64,000 nucleotides of DNA. Origin: Prochlorococcus marinus. Lineage in GTDB: Bacteria; Cyanobacteriota; Cyanobacteriia; PCC-6307; Cyanobiaceae. Both the position numbers and the translations under genes were made by a program. The notes under the pieces are model-generated. The model was not told where the DNA came from, ran no database searches, and saw only the letters and a program-made list of their open reading frames with translations. The stretch is taken from contig NZ_CVSZ01000035.1 of assembly GCF_001180325.1 (NCBI RefSeq), forward strand, positions 310,001 to 374,000, read 5' to 3'. Below, piece after piece: positions 25,568 through 34,512 of this stretch (its first letter is position 1; the number at the start of each line of letters is the position of its first letter).

Positions 25568-25921
25568 ATGTCTCTCGATACCTCTATGGTTTCTATCCAT
25601 CCTCACTTCACAATCAAGGATGGAAAGATGGACCAGTGCATAGCTCTTTTAGAAGAAATTTTGGTACTGACAAAATCTAATGAACCTGACTGCCTTTTTT
25701 TTAATATCACTACATGCGGTTCAGATAAGGCTTATGTAAGAGAGGCATATAAAGATGGTGCTGCCGCTTTATTTCATCTCAAAAATATGGGACATATGAT
25801 TCCCAAGCTTTTTGAAGTGTCAGATATTACTGTGCAGGTACAAGGCCCAGCTAAGGAGATTGAACCCTTGAAGGAAATACTCCCAGACGCTGATTTCTAT
25901 GAAGCAATATCTGGATTCTGA
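25568..25921 (+). CDS. Antibiotic-biosynthesis-monooxygenase-like (ABM) domain protein
   Basis: A 117-aa protein with the ferredoxin-like alpha/beta pattern of ABM proteins: VSIHPHFTIKDGKMDQCIAL, FFNITTCGSDKAYVREAYKD and a C-terminal beta strand DITVQVQGP. The family includes small dimeric enzymes and stress proteins. Substrate unknown. It precedes the DUF3764-like gene and may share its promoter. Confidence 0.66.
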   Translation: MSLDTSMVSIHPHFTIKDGKMDQCIALLEEILVLTKSNEPDCLFFNITTCGSDKAYVREAYKDGAAALFHLKNMGHMIPKLFEVSDITVQVQGPAKEIEPLKEILPDADFYEAISGF

Positions 25922-25977
25922 TTTAGATTATATATATTGACAGTCGATCTAAAATAAATAGCAATTAGCTTTTTTTT

Positions 25978-26262
25978 ATGACTATTGAAACTACTGTTTT
26001 CACCTTTAAACTTTCAAATACATTTGAGGAGTGGGTAAAAATGTTTGATAGTCCAGAGATAGATGCATTTCATAAAACGGTAGGACTTACTCCTCTATAT
26101 CGTGGCAAAAGTTTAATTGATCCAAAAGAAGTTATTGTTATTCATCAAGCTGAAGAAGGTGTGGCTAAGCATGTTTTTTCAGATCCAGAAACTATCAAGA
26201 ATATAGAATCTGGAGGGCATATTTATAGCACAACGAAAATCACAAGTTGGGTTTCTGAGTAG
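25978..26262 (+). CDS. DUF3764-like protein
   Basis: A 94-aa protein with TFKLSNTFEEWVKMFDSPEI, PLYRGKSLIDPKEVIVIHQA and EEGVAKHVFSDPETI, then a GGHIYSTTKITSWV ending. I associate this pattern with DUF3764, another small dimeric alpha/beta family of picocyanobacteria. It lies 56 bases after the ABM-like gene. Confidence 0.65.
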   Translation: MTIETTVFTFKLSNTFEEWVKMFDSPEIDAFHKTVGLTPLYRGKSLIDPKEVIVIHQAEEGVAKHVFSDPETIKNIESGGHIYSTTKITSWVSE

Positions 26263-26384
26263 TCGAAACACTAACTATTTAAATCCATACAAATAATTCG
26301 AAACAGGATTTCCATATAAGATCTTTAAAATAAAATTAGGGTACAGCAGAGTTTAAGGATAAGAGTATTAACTAATTAATTCGA

Positions 26385-26504
26385 TTAAATTATTAATAAG
26401 AATCTGAGTGCTAGAGGTAACCATAGACATAGAAGAAGCATTAGTAAAATAGTAATAGCATGGATATTTGGAATATAATGCTCTTTTAAAATTTGTGTTT
26501 TCAT
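26385..26504 (-). CDS. 39-aa single-TM microprotein
   Basis: ATG at 26504 opens MKTQILKEHYIPNIHAITIL, then LMLLLCLWLPLALRFLLII. A basic start is followed by a long hydrophobic stretch. It begins 3 bases after the stop of the 29-aa gene at 26508, so the two are probably co-translated. Confidence 0.48.
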   Translation of the reverse strand: MKTQILKEHYIPNIHAITILLMLLLCLWLPLALRFLLII

Positions 26505-26507
26505 AAT

Positions 26508-26597
26508 TTATCTCGCCTTCTTAAGTTTGATTTCTCTTCTGATAAGCAATGCTATAACTACAACACACATGTTCATTAGAAATACGTCTAATGGCAT
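26508..26597 (-). CDS. 29-aa single-TM microprotein
   Basis: ATG at 26597 opens MPLDVFLMNMCVVVIALLIR and ends REIKLKKAR. One membrane helix with a basic C-terminal tail. AAGAAGGCGAGA at its 3' end could be the ribosome site for the next gene. Paired with the 39-aa gene. Confidence 0.46.
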   Translation of the reverse strand: MPLDVFLMNMCVVVIALLIRREIKLKKAR

Positions 26598-26738
26598 TTA
26601 ATAAAAAAGTCTCTACTTAATTAATAGCAAGAATTTTGATCTACGAATCAAGAAATGATTGCTAATATTTATTGGCTTAATAAAACTAATTTAAAAATTA
26701 AATTTATGCTTAAATATCTCAGTTCTCTTAACTATTAA

Positions 26739-27041
26739 ATGGCTTATTCAGAAACAAGAATAGTAATAGGTGGTCTAGCCCATGTACCTGTTCTTATCTT
26801 TATAGCCAATTTAATAAAAGGTAAGTTTGGAATTAAAACTGAAAAGGCAAAAGATACTGTAGTTAAAGAAGAGCCTGTTAAAATTATTGAGCTAAAAAAT
26901 ACTTTAGTTAAAGAGGGAAAAGCAGAAACTTTAAAGGAACTTTCAAATAAGCTGGATAATATTGAACAGAAGGCTGAAGAGGTTTATGAAAAGGTAAAAA
27001 AGAAAAAAAAAGATAAGAAGAAGAAAAAAAAGAATAACTAA
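26739..27041 (+). CDS. Lysine-rich membrane-anchored protein, 100 aa
   Basis: Starts MAYSETRIVIGGLAHVPVLI with one N-terminal helix (VPVLIFIANLIKGKF), then a charged coiled coil (about 55-85) and a poly-lysine tail (KVKKKKKDKKKKKKNN). The tail could bind nucleic acid or acidic phospholipid. The last 4 bases overlap the convergent 61-aa gene. Function unknown. Confidence 0.62.
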   Translation: MAYSETRIVIGGLAHVPVLIFIANLIKGKFGIKTEKAKDTVVKEEPVKIIELKNTLVKEGKAETLKELSNKLDNIEQKAEEVYEKVKKKKKDKKKKKKNN

Positions 27042-27223
27042 ATTGAGATCCTATCTAGCATCAATATATCTTGAGCTTGGATTGTATCTCTCTTATCTTC
27101 ATCTTCGGGATCTTTATAAGATTCAATTTCAGCTTGAATTTTTCTCTTGTAAACTCCTTTGATATAGTCAATTTCTCTACTCTCTTTATTCAAAATTGAG
27201 AATGGTGATCTTTTTAAGTTCAT
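27038..27223 (-). CDS. 61-aa charged hypothetical protein
   Basis: Starts MNLKRSPFSILNKESREIDY with a basic middle (KGVYKRKIQAEIESYKDPED) and the ending AQDILMLDRISI. It converges on the lysine-rich gene with a 4-base overlap. Soluble; no domain recognised. Confidence 0.55.
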   Translation of the reverse strand: MNLKRSPFSILNKESREIDYIKGVYKRKIQAEIESYKDPEDEDKRDTIQAQDILMLDRISI

Positions 27224-27250
27224 TACTTTCTCCTAATAAATAAGTTTTGA

Positions 27251-27388
27251 TCAGCTCCAGTTTTTATCAGATTCAACAAAGCTATCCAATGTTTGCTGAT
27301 TCCTGATTTCTTCTTCAAGAAGTTCTTCTTCTGATCTTTCTTCAATCTCAGATTGATGATCTTCTTTTAAAGTGGATTTGGTAGACAT
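27251..27388 (-). CDS. 45-aa acidic hypothetical protein
   Basis: ATG at 27388 opens MSTKSTLKEDHQSEIEERSE and continues EELLEEEIRNQQTLDSFVES to DKNWS. Very glutamate-rich helix, no membrane segment. The frame is clean and well supported by codon use. Function unknown. Confidence 0.55.
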   Translation of the reverse strand: MSTKSTLKEDHQSEIEERSEEELLEEEIRNQQTLDSFVESDKNWS

Positions 27389-27566
27389 TTGCTCATGACG
27401 ACTACAATCATGTTCTAACTAGCCAGGCAAGCTATCCGACTTATAAATATGTACGGTTTGAGGAACCCCCTTATACGGATAAAGGATCAACAATTGAATT
27501 TGAATATGGTTAAAATTTTGAAACTTGATAAGGGAATAATACAAATATTCGGATGTGAAATTATCT

Positions 27567-27662
27567 TTAACGAGACTTTTTATTGCCTTTGAGAATCATC
27601 AATAAAGGCAGACCAACAAGCATAAGACTCCCATCAATTAATAAAAAAGTATTCAGGTTCAT
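27567..27662 (-). CDS. 31-aa single-TM microprotein
   Basis: ATG at 27662 overlaps the TGA of the upstream 63-aa gene (ATGA), a typical coupling arrangement. The product is MNLNTFLLIDGSLMLVGLPL then LMILKGNKKSR: one helix and a basic tail. The overlap makes translation more likely than for isolated microproteins. Confidence 0.52.
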   Translation of the reverse strand: MNLNTFLLIDGSLMLVGLPLLMILKGNKKSR

Positions 27663-27850
27663 TTATCCGTTGCTTCGGGGGTATTCCAGTTAAGGGGTAT
27701 TCCTTTTTTAACTGGTTCTTTTTTCATTTCATCCATCTCTTTTTTGATTTTGTTGTAGTATGCCAACTCTTCTGAATCATCAGAACCCAGACCATAATTC
27801 ATGGTTGCTGCAAGATAAATTCTGTGCTTCCTGTATGAAGATAGTGGCAT
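27659..27850 (-). CDS. 63-aa conserved hypothetical protein
   Basis: Starts MPLSSYRKHRIYLAATMNYG, with a helical charged middle (AYYNKIKKEMDEMKKEPVKK) and the ending PLNWNTPEATDK. Its stop overlaps the next microprotein start. No function is known. Confidence 0.57.
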   Translation of the reverse strand: MPLSSYRKHRIYLAATMNYGLGSDDSEELAYYNKIKKEMDEMKKEPVKKGIPLNWNTPEATDK

Positions 27851-27918
27851 GAATGTTATATAGAAAAGATTTCTTTGAATTTTTAATAGGGTTTTTTGAT
27901 ATCAATCTATCCCGCGAG

Positions 27919-27990
<72 letters not shown>

Positions 27991-28000
27991 AATTTTAAAG

Positions 28001-28082
28001 TGGGCCGGGTTGGATTTGAACCAACGTAGGCAGAGCCAGCGGATTTACAGTCCGCCCCCTTTAACCACTCGGGCACCGACCC
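28001..28082 (-). tRNA. trnY: tRNA-Tyr (GTA)
   Basis: An 82-nt class II tRNA with a long variable arm. The acceptor stem GGGTCGG pairs with CCGGCCC, the anticodon loop CTGTAAA holds GTA, and the T arm has GGTTCAAATCC. CCA is not encoded. The Tyr-then-Thr pair reads as one transcript, divergent from aroQ. Confidence 0.97.
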
Positions 28083-28181
28083 CCACTATTTGAACTTATC
28101 AGTTAATGGACACTTTGTGTGAAATTGTTTTGGTTTTTTTGTTTCTTTCTAGATAGCATTTATAAAGAAAAGACTTTATTG

Positions 28182-28625
28182 ATGATGAATATTTTATTGA
28201 TAAATGGACCAAATCTAAATCTTTTGGGCACTAGAGAACCTGAAATATATGGTAATAAAACATTGAGTGATATAGAAAAAGATTTAACTAAAGTTGCTAA
28301 AGAAAAAAGTATTAATCTTGAATGTTTTCAAAGTAATCACGAAGGAGAAATAGTAGATAAAATTCAGGATTCTGTAAAAAGTATCCAAGGTATTCTTATA
28401 AATGCTGGTGCTTTTACTCATACCTCGATTTCTATTCGTGATGCTTTAATTGGATCGAAAATTCCTTTTGTAGAACTACATATTTCAAATATTTTCAGTA
28501 GAGAAGATTTTCGCAAAGAATCTTTTCTTACAGATAAAGCTATTGGAATTATTAGTGGATTCGGCATATCAAGTTATTCTTTAGCTCTTGAAGGAATCAT
28601 TGGATATTTGAGTATTAAAGATTAA
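28182..28625 (+). CDS. aroQ: 3-dehydroquinate dehydratase, type II
   Basis: Third step of the shikimate pathway to aromatic amino acids. Family motifs are [20 protein letters not shown] at the start, [13 protein letters not shown], and [18 protein letters not shown]. The ATG at 28182 (or the next codon, 28185) is chosen over an upstream hydrophobic extension from 28119 that has no family counterpart. miaE starts immediately after the stop. Confidence 0.95.
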   Translation: MMNILLINGPNLNLLGTREPEIYGNKTLSDIEKDLTKVAKEKSINLECFQSNHEGEIVDKIQDSVKSIQGILINAGAFTHTSISIRDALIGSKIPFVELHISNIFSREDFRKESFLTDKAIGIISGFGISSYSLALEGIIGYLSIKD

Positions 28626-29234
28626 ATGCTAGTCGATTTTAAAAGGCCCACTTCACATATTAAATTTTTATCTTCATTTACCTCAGATGAGTGGATCAAA
28701 CTCGCATTATCTAATCCAATAGATATTCTTATTGACCATGCTCATTGTGAAAGAAAAGCAGCAGGAGTAGCTATTCAATTGATGTTTAGATATCCATCAG
28801 AACCAAATCTGGCAGAAGTTTTAAGTCCAATAGCGAGAGAAGAATTAGAGCATTTTGAAAAAATACTTAATTTTTTAAAGGATCTTGGACATTCTCTTGA
28901 GTCCTTAAAACCGCCTCCATATGGAGCTGAATTGTCCAAGAATATAAGAAAGGAAGAGCCCAATAGAATGCTTGATAGTTTCTTAATAGCGGGACTTATT
29001 GAAGCAAGAAGTCATGAAAGATTAAGCTTGCTTGCGTTGAATTATGAAGATAAATCGTTTAAATCCCTTTATGAGTCTCTGCTAGAGAGTGAGGCAAGAC
29101 ATTTTGGAGTTTACTGGAAACTAGCGCAAACTAAATTCTCTAAAAATCAAACTTTAAAAAGGTTAGAGGAATTGTCTGAAATTGAGTCAGCAATACTGGC
29201 AGAAACTTTTATATTGCCAAGGGTACATAGCTAA
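28626..29234 (+). CDS. miaE: tRNA-(ms2io6A) hydroxylase MiaE
   Basis: Di-iron enzyme that hydroxylates ms2i6A next to the tRNA anticodon. HAHCERKAAGVAIQLMFR and IAREELEHFEKIL carry the metal-ligand glutamates and histidines, repeated in LIEARSHERLSLLAL and SEARHFGVYW. It starts directly after the aroQ stop (TAA then ATG). cobI follows with a 16-base gap. Confidence 0.92.
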   Translation: MLVDFKRPTSHIKFLSSFTSDEWIKLALSNPIDILIDHAHCERKAAGVAIQLMFRYPSEPNLAEVLSPIAREELEHFEKILNFLKDLGHSLESLKPPPYGAELSKNIRKEEPNRMLDSFLIAGLIEARSHERLSLLALNYEDKSFKSLYESLLESEARHFGVYWKLAQTKFSKNQTLKRLEELSEIESAILAETFILPRVHS

Positions 29235-29250
29235 AGTTAATAAAATAAAA

Positions 29251-30006
29251 ATGATAATAAAAAAGTTCTTAAGTTTACTTAATCCATATAAAACTGATTT
29301 ACCAACATTCACCATAGTTGGTGTAGGCCCTGGAGATCCATCACTTTTAACAATTGCTGCTGTGGATGCAATAAAAAAAGCGAAAGTTATAGTTTTTCCA
29401 ATATCAGATGATAATAAAAAGAGTTTTGCTGCGGAAATAGTCAAGAAATATACCAAATTTAAAAAAAATATCCCTATTATCTTTCCAATGGCTAGGAAAG
29501 ATTTTGATCCAGATGAAATATGGTCTAACGCAGTAGAAAAAATTGTGAATTTTATTCAAAATGGAGAATCAGTTGTTTTACTTTGTCTTGGAGATACTTC
29601 ACTATTTGCAAGTTCTTCTAATATTTTGAGGATAATAAAGCATAATTATCCAGAAATTATTACCAAAACCATACCTGGTATTTCTTCTCTATCAGCAACA
29701 GCAGCTTTGAATGATTTTGATTTGGTAAAAAAAGGTGAAACCTTGATCATCAAAGAATGTCCTTCTTCAGATTCAGAATTAACAACCCTAATTAGGGAAA
29801 GTAAGGCAAATAAAAAGGTATTGGCCATTATGAAAGTTGGCAAAAGATGGAATTTAGTGAGGGAAATTTTAAAGAAAGAGGATATCATCAATACATCATT
29901 AATAGCTTTAAGTGTTGGGATGCCTGATCAAATTATTCAATATGCATCCCAATACAAAAAGGAATCTATGCCTTATTTCTCCTTGATTTTGATAAGGTTA
30001 GATTAA
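29251..30006 (+). CDS. cobI: Precorrin-2 C20-methyltransferase CobI/CbiL
   Basis: Cobalamin biosynthesis SAM-dependent methyltransferase of the corrin series. FTIVGVGPGDPSLLTIAAVD is the conserved precorrin-methylase start, and LLCLGDTSLFASSSNI and TIPGISSLSATAALNDFDL are further family blocks. I chose the ATG at 29251 over a longer frame from 29182 that overlaps miaE. It overlaps the next gene by one base (TAATG). Confidence 0.93.
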   Translation: MIIKKFLSLLNPYKTDLPTFTIVGVGPGDPSLLTIAAVDAIKKAKVIVFPISDDNKKSFAAEIVKKYTKFKKNIPIIFPMARKDFDPDEIWSNAVEKIVNFIQNGESVVLLCLGDTSLFASSSNILRIIKHNYPEIITKTIPGISSLSATAALNDFDLVKKGETLIIKECPSSDSELTTLIRESKANKKVLAIMKVGKRWNLVREILKKEDIINTSLIALSVGMPDQIIQYASQYKKESMPYFSLILIRLD

Positions 30007-30491
30007 TGTATAAGAAAGAAAAATTAGTTGAAAATCAATTTACATGGCCAATATGTAAGGATTTATTATTTCTTGTTCTTGAAGATAAGGTTAGTGACGT
30101 ATTTGTTTGTGAATTAGTTTGGGAAAGACTTTTTTACACTAGAGAAACAACCTTAAACAATTGGGTTTCTAGTGCATTAACTCCTAATTATTGGTCAGAA
30201 AAATTTGAAAAAGCTCCTCAAATCATTTCAGAACGACCAGCCTCAGTACATTTGACTCAATCAATTCCAAAAGACCATAAACAGGGATTGAAAAATTTTC
30301 TTAATTTTAAAGGTTATAAGATTAATGAACTCTATCCAAGAAGAACTAGAAGAGCGACGGCAGTAAATTGGTTGATTTATTGGGCGATTGAAAATGATTG
30401 TATTTCAAAAGATAATGGATTAATTCCACGTCCAAGTTCACCACCTTTTAATCCAGTTAAAGGACATTTTGGCGATCCAGAAATTAAATAA
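30006..30491 (+). CDS. DUF1823 family protein
   Basis: A 161-aa cyanobacteria/chloroplast family. ELVWERLFYTRETTLNNWVS, LTPNYWSEKFEKAPQIISER, HLTQSIPKDHKQGLKNFLNF and PRRTRRATAVNWLIYW match the DUF1823 pattern as I recall it. Function is unknown. It overlaps the cobI stop by one base. Confidence 0.83.
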   Translation: MYKKEKLVENQFTWPICKDLLFLVLEDKVSDVFVCELVWERLFYTRETTLNNWVSSALTPNYWSEKFEKAPQIISERPASVHLTQSIPKDHKQGLKNFLNFKGYKINELYPRRTRRATAVNWLIYWAIENDCISKDNGLIPRPSSPPFNPVKGHFGDPEIK

Positions 30492-30566
30492 GTTTTTTTT
30501 GTATAAGGTAAATGATTCTATTAAAGGTATAGTTGTTATGGATACTACTTTCTTTGGAGAGAAGAA

Positions 30567-31940
30567 TTGATTCTTCCTACAATAGCAATTATCGGAAGAC
30601 CGAACGTTGGGAAATCTACCTTAGTTAATCGTCTTTGCCAAAGTAATGATGCAATAGTATTTGATAAACCTGGTGTTACAAGAGATAGAACTTATCAAAA
30701 TGCTTCTTGGGGAGGTAAGGAATTTCAAATAGTTGATACTGGAGGTTTGGTTTTTGATGATGATAGTGAATTTCTTCCAGAGATAAGGACACAAGTTTTC
30801 TTGGCTCTAGAAGAGGCCTCACTAGCGTTACTGGTGGTAGATGGAAATCAAGGCGTTACTGATGGTGATTTATCAATAGCAAAATGGTTAAGAAACTCAA
30901 GCTGTAAAACAATTGTTGCTGTTAACAAATGCGAATCTACTACTCTAGGCATATCACTAGCTTCAGAGTTCTGGAAATTAGGATTGGGGGAACCTAACCC
31001 TGTTTCGGCTATTCATGGTTCAGGTACCGGAGATCTTTTGGATCTCGTTATTGGCGAACTCCCTGAAAACAACATCCAGGATGATGAAGAAAAGATAATG
31101 ATGTCAATTATTGGTAGGCCTAATGTTGGTAAATCTAGTTTGTTAAATTCAATCTGTGGAGAAAAAAGAGCAATAGTTAGTGATATTAGTGGTACGACAA
31201 CTGATTCAATAGATACGCTTATTAAAAAAGGTGATAATCATTGGAAAATTATTGATACTGCAGGGATTAGAAGAAAGAAAAATGTTAAATATGGCACTGA
31301 ATTCTTTGGTATTAATAGGGCTTTTAAATCTATAGATAGAAGTGATGTTTGTGTGTTGGTTATAGATGCGGTTGACGGAGTAACTGATCAAGACCAGAAG
31401 CTGGCTGGGCGCATAGAAGAACAAGGCAGAGCATGCATAATTGTTGTTAATAAATGGGATCTTATAGAAAAAAATAGTTCAACAATCTATCAAGTAGAAA
31501 AAGAACTTAGATCTAAACTTTATTTTTTACACTGGTCAAAAATGATTTTTATATCTGCCCTAACTGGTCAAAGAGTTGATAATATTTTTGAGCATGCTCT
31601 TAATGCTGTAAATCAACATAGAAGAAGAGTTACAACATCTGTAGTTAATGAAGTACTAAAAGAGTCAATTAGTTGGAAAAGTCCTCCAACGAAGAGAAGC
31701 GGCAAGCAAGGTAGGCTTTATTACGGTACTCAAGTAAAGAACAAACCTCCGACGTTTACTCTTTTTGTAAACGACCCTAAATTATTCGGAATTACTTATA
31801 GAAGATATATTGAAAAACAAATTAGAGTAAATTTAGGTTTTGAAGGAACACCCCTCATTTTACTTTGGAGAGGAAAACAGCAAAGAGCTTTAAATAAAGA
31901 AGTCGAAAGAGAAAATATTGAGTTAATTCAAAAAGATTAA
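30567..31940 (+). CDS. der: Ribosome assembly GTPase Der (EngA)
   Basis: Essential 50S-assembly GTPase with two G domains in tandem. [14 protein letters not shown] near residue 8 and [18 protein letters not shown] near 180 are the two P-loops, followed by the KH-like domain with [19 protein letters not shown]. The start is TTG at 30567, which aligns with the usual N-terminus [13 protein letters not shown]. The stop overlaps the start of ecfT by one base. Confidence 0.96.
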   Translation: MILPTIAIIGRPNVGKSTLVNRLCQSNDAIVFDKPGVTRDRTYQNASWGGKEFQIVDTGGLVFDDDSEFLPEIRTQVFLALEEASLALLVVDGNQGVTDGDLSIAKWLRNSSCKTIVAVNKCESTTLGISLASEFWKLGLGEPNPVSAIHGSGTGDLLDLVIGELPENNIQDDEEKIMMSIIGRPNVGKSSLLNSICGEKRAIVSDISGTTTDSIDTLIKKGDNHWKIIDTAGIRRKKNVKYGTEFFGINRAFKSIDRSDVCVLVIDAVDGVTDQDQKLAGRIEEQGRACIIVVNKWDLIEKNSSTIYQVEKELRSKLYFLHWSKMIFISALTGQRVDNIFEHALNAVNQHRRRVTTSVVNEVLKESISWKSPPTKRSGKQGRLYYGTQVKNKPPTFTLFVNDPKLFGITYRRYIEKQIRVNLGFEGTPLILLWRGKQQRALNKEVERENIELIQKD

Positions 31941-32854
31941 TGAATTTGCTAACCAAATTTTCTGTTGGTCAATACGTTCATGGTAATAGAAGTTGGCTAA
32001 GAATTATAGATAGTAGATTAAAAATAATTATCGTAATGATATTTTTAATCACTCCAATTTGGGCAGGTCCAATATGGAGATTGAGTTTAGTTGGTTTTTT
32101 ACTGTTAATTACTTTTTTCAGTTTATTGCCATCTAGAGTATGGTGGCGATCATTATTTTTTCTCTCATGTTTGTCACTATTAATTGGATGTATATCAATA
32201 CTTGCCTCGTCTGATATTCAATCTCTTGATGGCTACTTAAGAAGTCCCAATGAGTTGCAAGTAGTACTGGAAAGCCAAAAAGAATGGAATATCTTGCAAA
32301 TTCCTTCGCAGAAGATATGGTTTATTAATTTTGGTCCCTACAACTTATCAAGAAAAGCTTTTGAGTTAGGAATAAAAACCTCCACTTTGATATTTACCGT
32401 TATTCATAGTGTGAATTTGATGCTTTTAACCACATTGCAGGAAGACATTGTATGGGGATTAAGTTGGTTTATGTATCCATTAAGAAAGATTGGATTACCA
32501 ACTAGTAAGTGGCTTTTTCAGTTGTTAATTGCATTACGTTTTATTCCTCTAGTGCAGGAAGAACTTCAAAATATCATTAAATCAGTGTCAGTTAGATCAA
32601 TAAATTTTCGAAATTTAGGACTAAAGAAATCCTTTAATGTTTTATTAATCCTAGTGGAAAGGTTATTTCAAAATATATTTCTGAGAATTGATCATGGAGC
32701 AGAATCACTACTCTCAAAGAAAAAAATTATTATAAAAACCAATAGATTTAGAACTCTTTATCCTTCAAAATCTCTCAATGTAATTGTTAATACATTATCG
32801 ATTTGTTTTATTTGCATAGCAATTTTTCTTAGAAAACTGTATGGTGCATTATAA
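31940..32854 (+). CDS. ecfT: ECF transporter T component (EcfT/CbiQ)
   Basis: Membrane coupling subunit of energy-coupling factor importers for vitamins or metal ions. About five or six helices are visible. The region LFQLLIALRFIPLVQEELQN, followed by basic helices with IIKSVSVRSINFRNLG, is the family's coupling-helix region. No ATPase or substrate component lies in this window. In many cyanobacteria this gene is conserved next to der, as here. Confidence 0.85.
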   Translation: MNLLTKFSVGQYVHGNRSWLRIIDSRLKIIIVMIFLITPIWAGPIWRLSLVGFLLLITFFSLLPSRVWWRSLFFLSCLSLLIGCISILASSDIQSLDGYLRSPNELQVVLESQKEWNILQIPSQKIWFINFGPYNLSRKAFELGIKTSTLIFTVIHSVNLMLLTTLQEDIVWGLSWFMYPLRKIGLPTSKWLFQLLIALRFIPLVQEELQNIIKSVSVRSINFRNLGLKKSFNVLLILVERLFQNIFLRIDHGAESLLSKKKIIIKTNRFRTLYPSKSLNVIVNTLSICFICIAIFLRKLYGAL

Positions 32855-32873
32855 ATAACACAATATTTTAGGT

Positions 32874-33140
32874 TTGAGTTCTGAGCGTTATTTAAACCAT
32901 CCAACATTTGGCATGTTATACCAAGTTTCTCCTGGAAATGATGGGAGAGATATTTATGCGACTTTATACGCTCAAAAAATGTTTTTCTTGGTAGAAGTTC
33001 GACAAAGAGAAGTTTTTTTTGAAGTTATACCTTATTTAGATGCCCGTAATCAGGCCGAATTAAACCTTCAAAAAGCTAGGAGAAAAGGATCTGAAGAACT
33101 ATCTAAATGGGACAATTTATTTACGCAAACTTTCTTGTAA
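32874..33140 (+). CDS. pipX: PII-interacting nitrogen co-regulator PipX
   Basis: Binds either PII (GlnB) or the transcription factor NtcA and so links nitrogen status to transcription. The Tudor-like core is YLNHPTFGMLYQVSPGNDGR, then DIYATLYAQKMFFLVEV and DARNQAELNLQKARRKG. A TTG start at 32874 fits the family N-terminus. It is followed by pipY with a 3-base gap, the standard pipX-pipY pair. Confidence 0.95.
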   Translation: MSSERYLNHPTFGMLYQVSPGNDGRDIYATLYAQKMFFLVEVRQREVFFEVIPYLDARNQAELNLQKARRKGSEELSKWDNLFTQTFL

Positions 33141-33143
33141 AAG

Positions 33144-33779
33144 GTGAATCCTGCAAATTATTTAAAAATAAAAAATAAAATACCATCAAATGTAAATATT
33201 CTTGCGGTAAGTAAAGGATTTAAAAGTCAAGAAATCAAGACTATTCAAAATATAGGTCAGAAGGATTTTGGTGAAAGTAAGGTTCAAGAGGCGTTTGAAA
33301 AACAATTAAACTTAAAAGATCTTAAACAAATAAATTGGCACTTTATTGGAAGAATACAAAGTAATAAAATAAGGAAAATAGTTCAAAATTTTAAATATAT
33401 ACATTCAGTTGATTCATTTGAAAAGTTGCAAAAGATTTCAAATATTTCACGTGAAGAGAAGAAAAATCCATTAATAATGTTGCAGGTTAAGTTGAGTGAT
33501 GATCCTACTAAAGGAGGCTTTAATCCTGAATTTTTAATTTTGAAATGGAGAGAAATTCAAGAGTTGAAAAATATTTCATTAACCGGTTTGATGACTATCA
33601 ATCCTAAAGGACTTAGCTCTAAAGAAAATTTAGGGTTGTTCAAAAAATGTCGTTCTCTCGCTGATTCACTGCAACTACCAGATTGCTCCATGGGGATGTC
33701 AGGTGATTGGGAGGAAGCTATTGACGCTGGATCAACTTGGTTAAGGTTAGGATCTTTGATTTTTGGAAGAAGATCTTAA
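33144..33779 (+). CDS. pipY: PLP homeostasis protein PipY (YggS family)
   Basis: PLP-binding TIM-barrel protein that maintains vitamin B6 and amino-acid balance. ILAVSKGFKSQEIKTIQNIG carries the PLP lysine, GQKDFGESKVQEAFEK and INWHFIGRIQSNKIRKIV are diagnostic, and GMSGDWEEAIDAGSTWLRLG is the phosphate-binding end. The GTG start at 33144 is 3 bases from pipX. Confidence 0.95.
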   Translation: MNPANYLKIKNKIPSNVNILAVSKGFKSQEIKTIQNIGQKDFGESKVQEAFEKQLNLKDLKQINWHFIGRIQSNKIRKIVQNFKYIHSVDSFEKLQKISNISREEKKNPLIMLQVKLSDDPTKGGFNPEFLILKWREIQELKNISLTGLMTINPKGLSSKENLGLFKKCRSLADSLQLPDCSMGMSGDWEEAIDAGSTWLRLGSLIFGRRS

Positions 33780-33929
33780 TTAGTAATTTTTTTATAAAAA
33801 TCCTATCTATAAACTTGCAGTAAAGTTCAACTAACGTTATTTAAGTATAGGTAGTTTTTTCATTTAAAAAATGAATCTATTGCTTAAGGTTCTTAAACCT
33901 TAGTAATCAATTTCAAGAGGATTTAAAAG

Positions 33930-34505
33930 GTGTCACTTATTTCTAGATTAAAGGCAGTTGTTGCAGGTGATGAGTATCTCGATGATGATTTTGATGAGTT
34001 GGATTATCCTTCAGAGGATGAATTAAATGATATTAATAATTTCAAACAAAATCCAAGGAATGCAAATGCCCTTGCGAATTCAAATCCATTCGATTTTATG
34101 AATAACAACAGATCATCAAAAGTGGTTGGTATGCCTGGAATCTCAAATTCATCCTCAGAAGTAAGCTTAATGGAACCAAGAAGTTTCGATGAGATGCCTC
34201 AAGCTATACAGGCATTAAGAGAGAGAAAAACCGTAATTCTTAATTTAACTATGATGGATCCTGATCAAGCTCAAAGAGCGGTTGATTTTATTGCTGGAGG
34301 CACATATGCAATTGATGGACATCAAGAAAGAGTCGGTGAAAGTATTTTTCTTTTTGCGCCAAGTTGCGTTAATGTAACTAGTTCTTCACCAGAAGAGGCT
34401 TCTCCTTCTTCTGTGCCTACAGAAAACACACCGCAATATAGTTTGGGCAAAAATACTACTCCTGAACCAGCATGGGGCAATTCTAAATTAAGTGCTTATT
34501 CATGA
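33930..34505 (+). CDS. sepF: Cell division protein SepF
   Basis: FtsZ membrane anchor and ring organiser in cyanobacteria (Cdv2). The 191-aa protein starts at GTG 33930 ([20 protein letters not shown]), has a disordered linker, then the SepF fold: [39 protein letters not shown] and [24 protein letters not shown] upstream is a ribosome site. proC follows with a 7-base gap. Confidence 0.93.
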   Translation: MSLISRLKAVVAGDEYLDDDFDELDYPSEDELNDINNFKQNPRNANALANSNPFDFMNNNRSSKVVGMPGISNSSSEVSLMEPRSFDEMPQAIQALRERKTVILNLTMMDPDQAQRAVDFIAGGTYAIDGHQERVGESIFLFAPSCVNVTSSSPEEASPSSVPTENTPQYSLGKNTTPEPAWGNSKLSAYS

Positions 34506-34512
34506 TTAATCT

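Noticed and set aside
25424..25606. A 60-aa minus-strand frame
   Set aside because: It overlaps both neighbours and has no conserved features.
25401..25643. An 80-aa plus-strand frame
   Set aside because: It overlaps the ABM-like gene in another phase and shows no family pattern.
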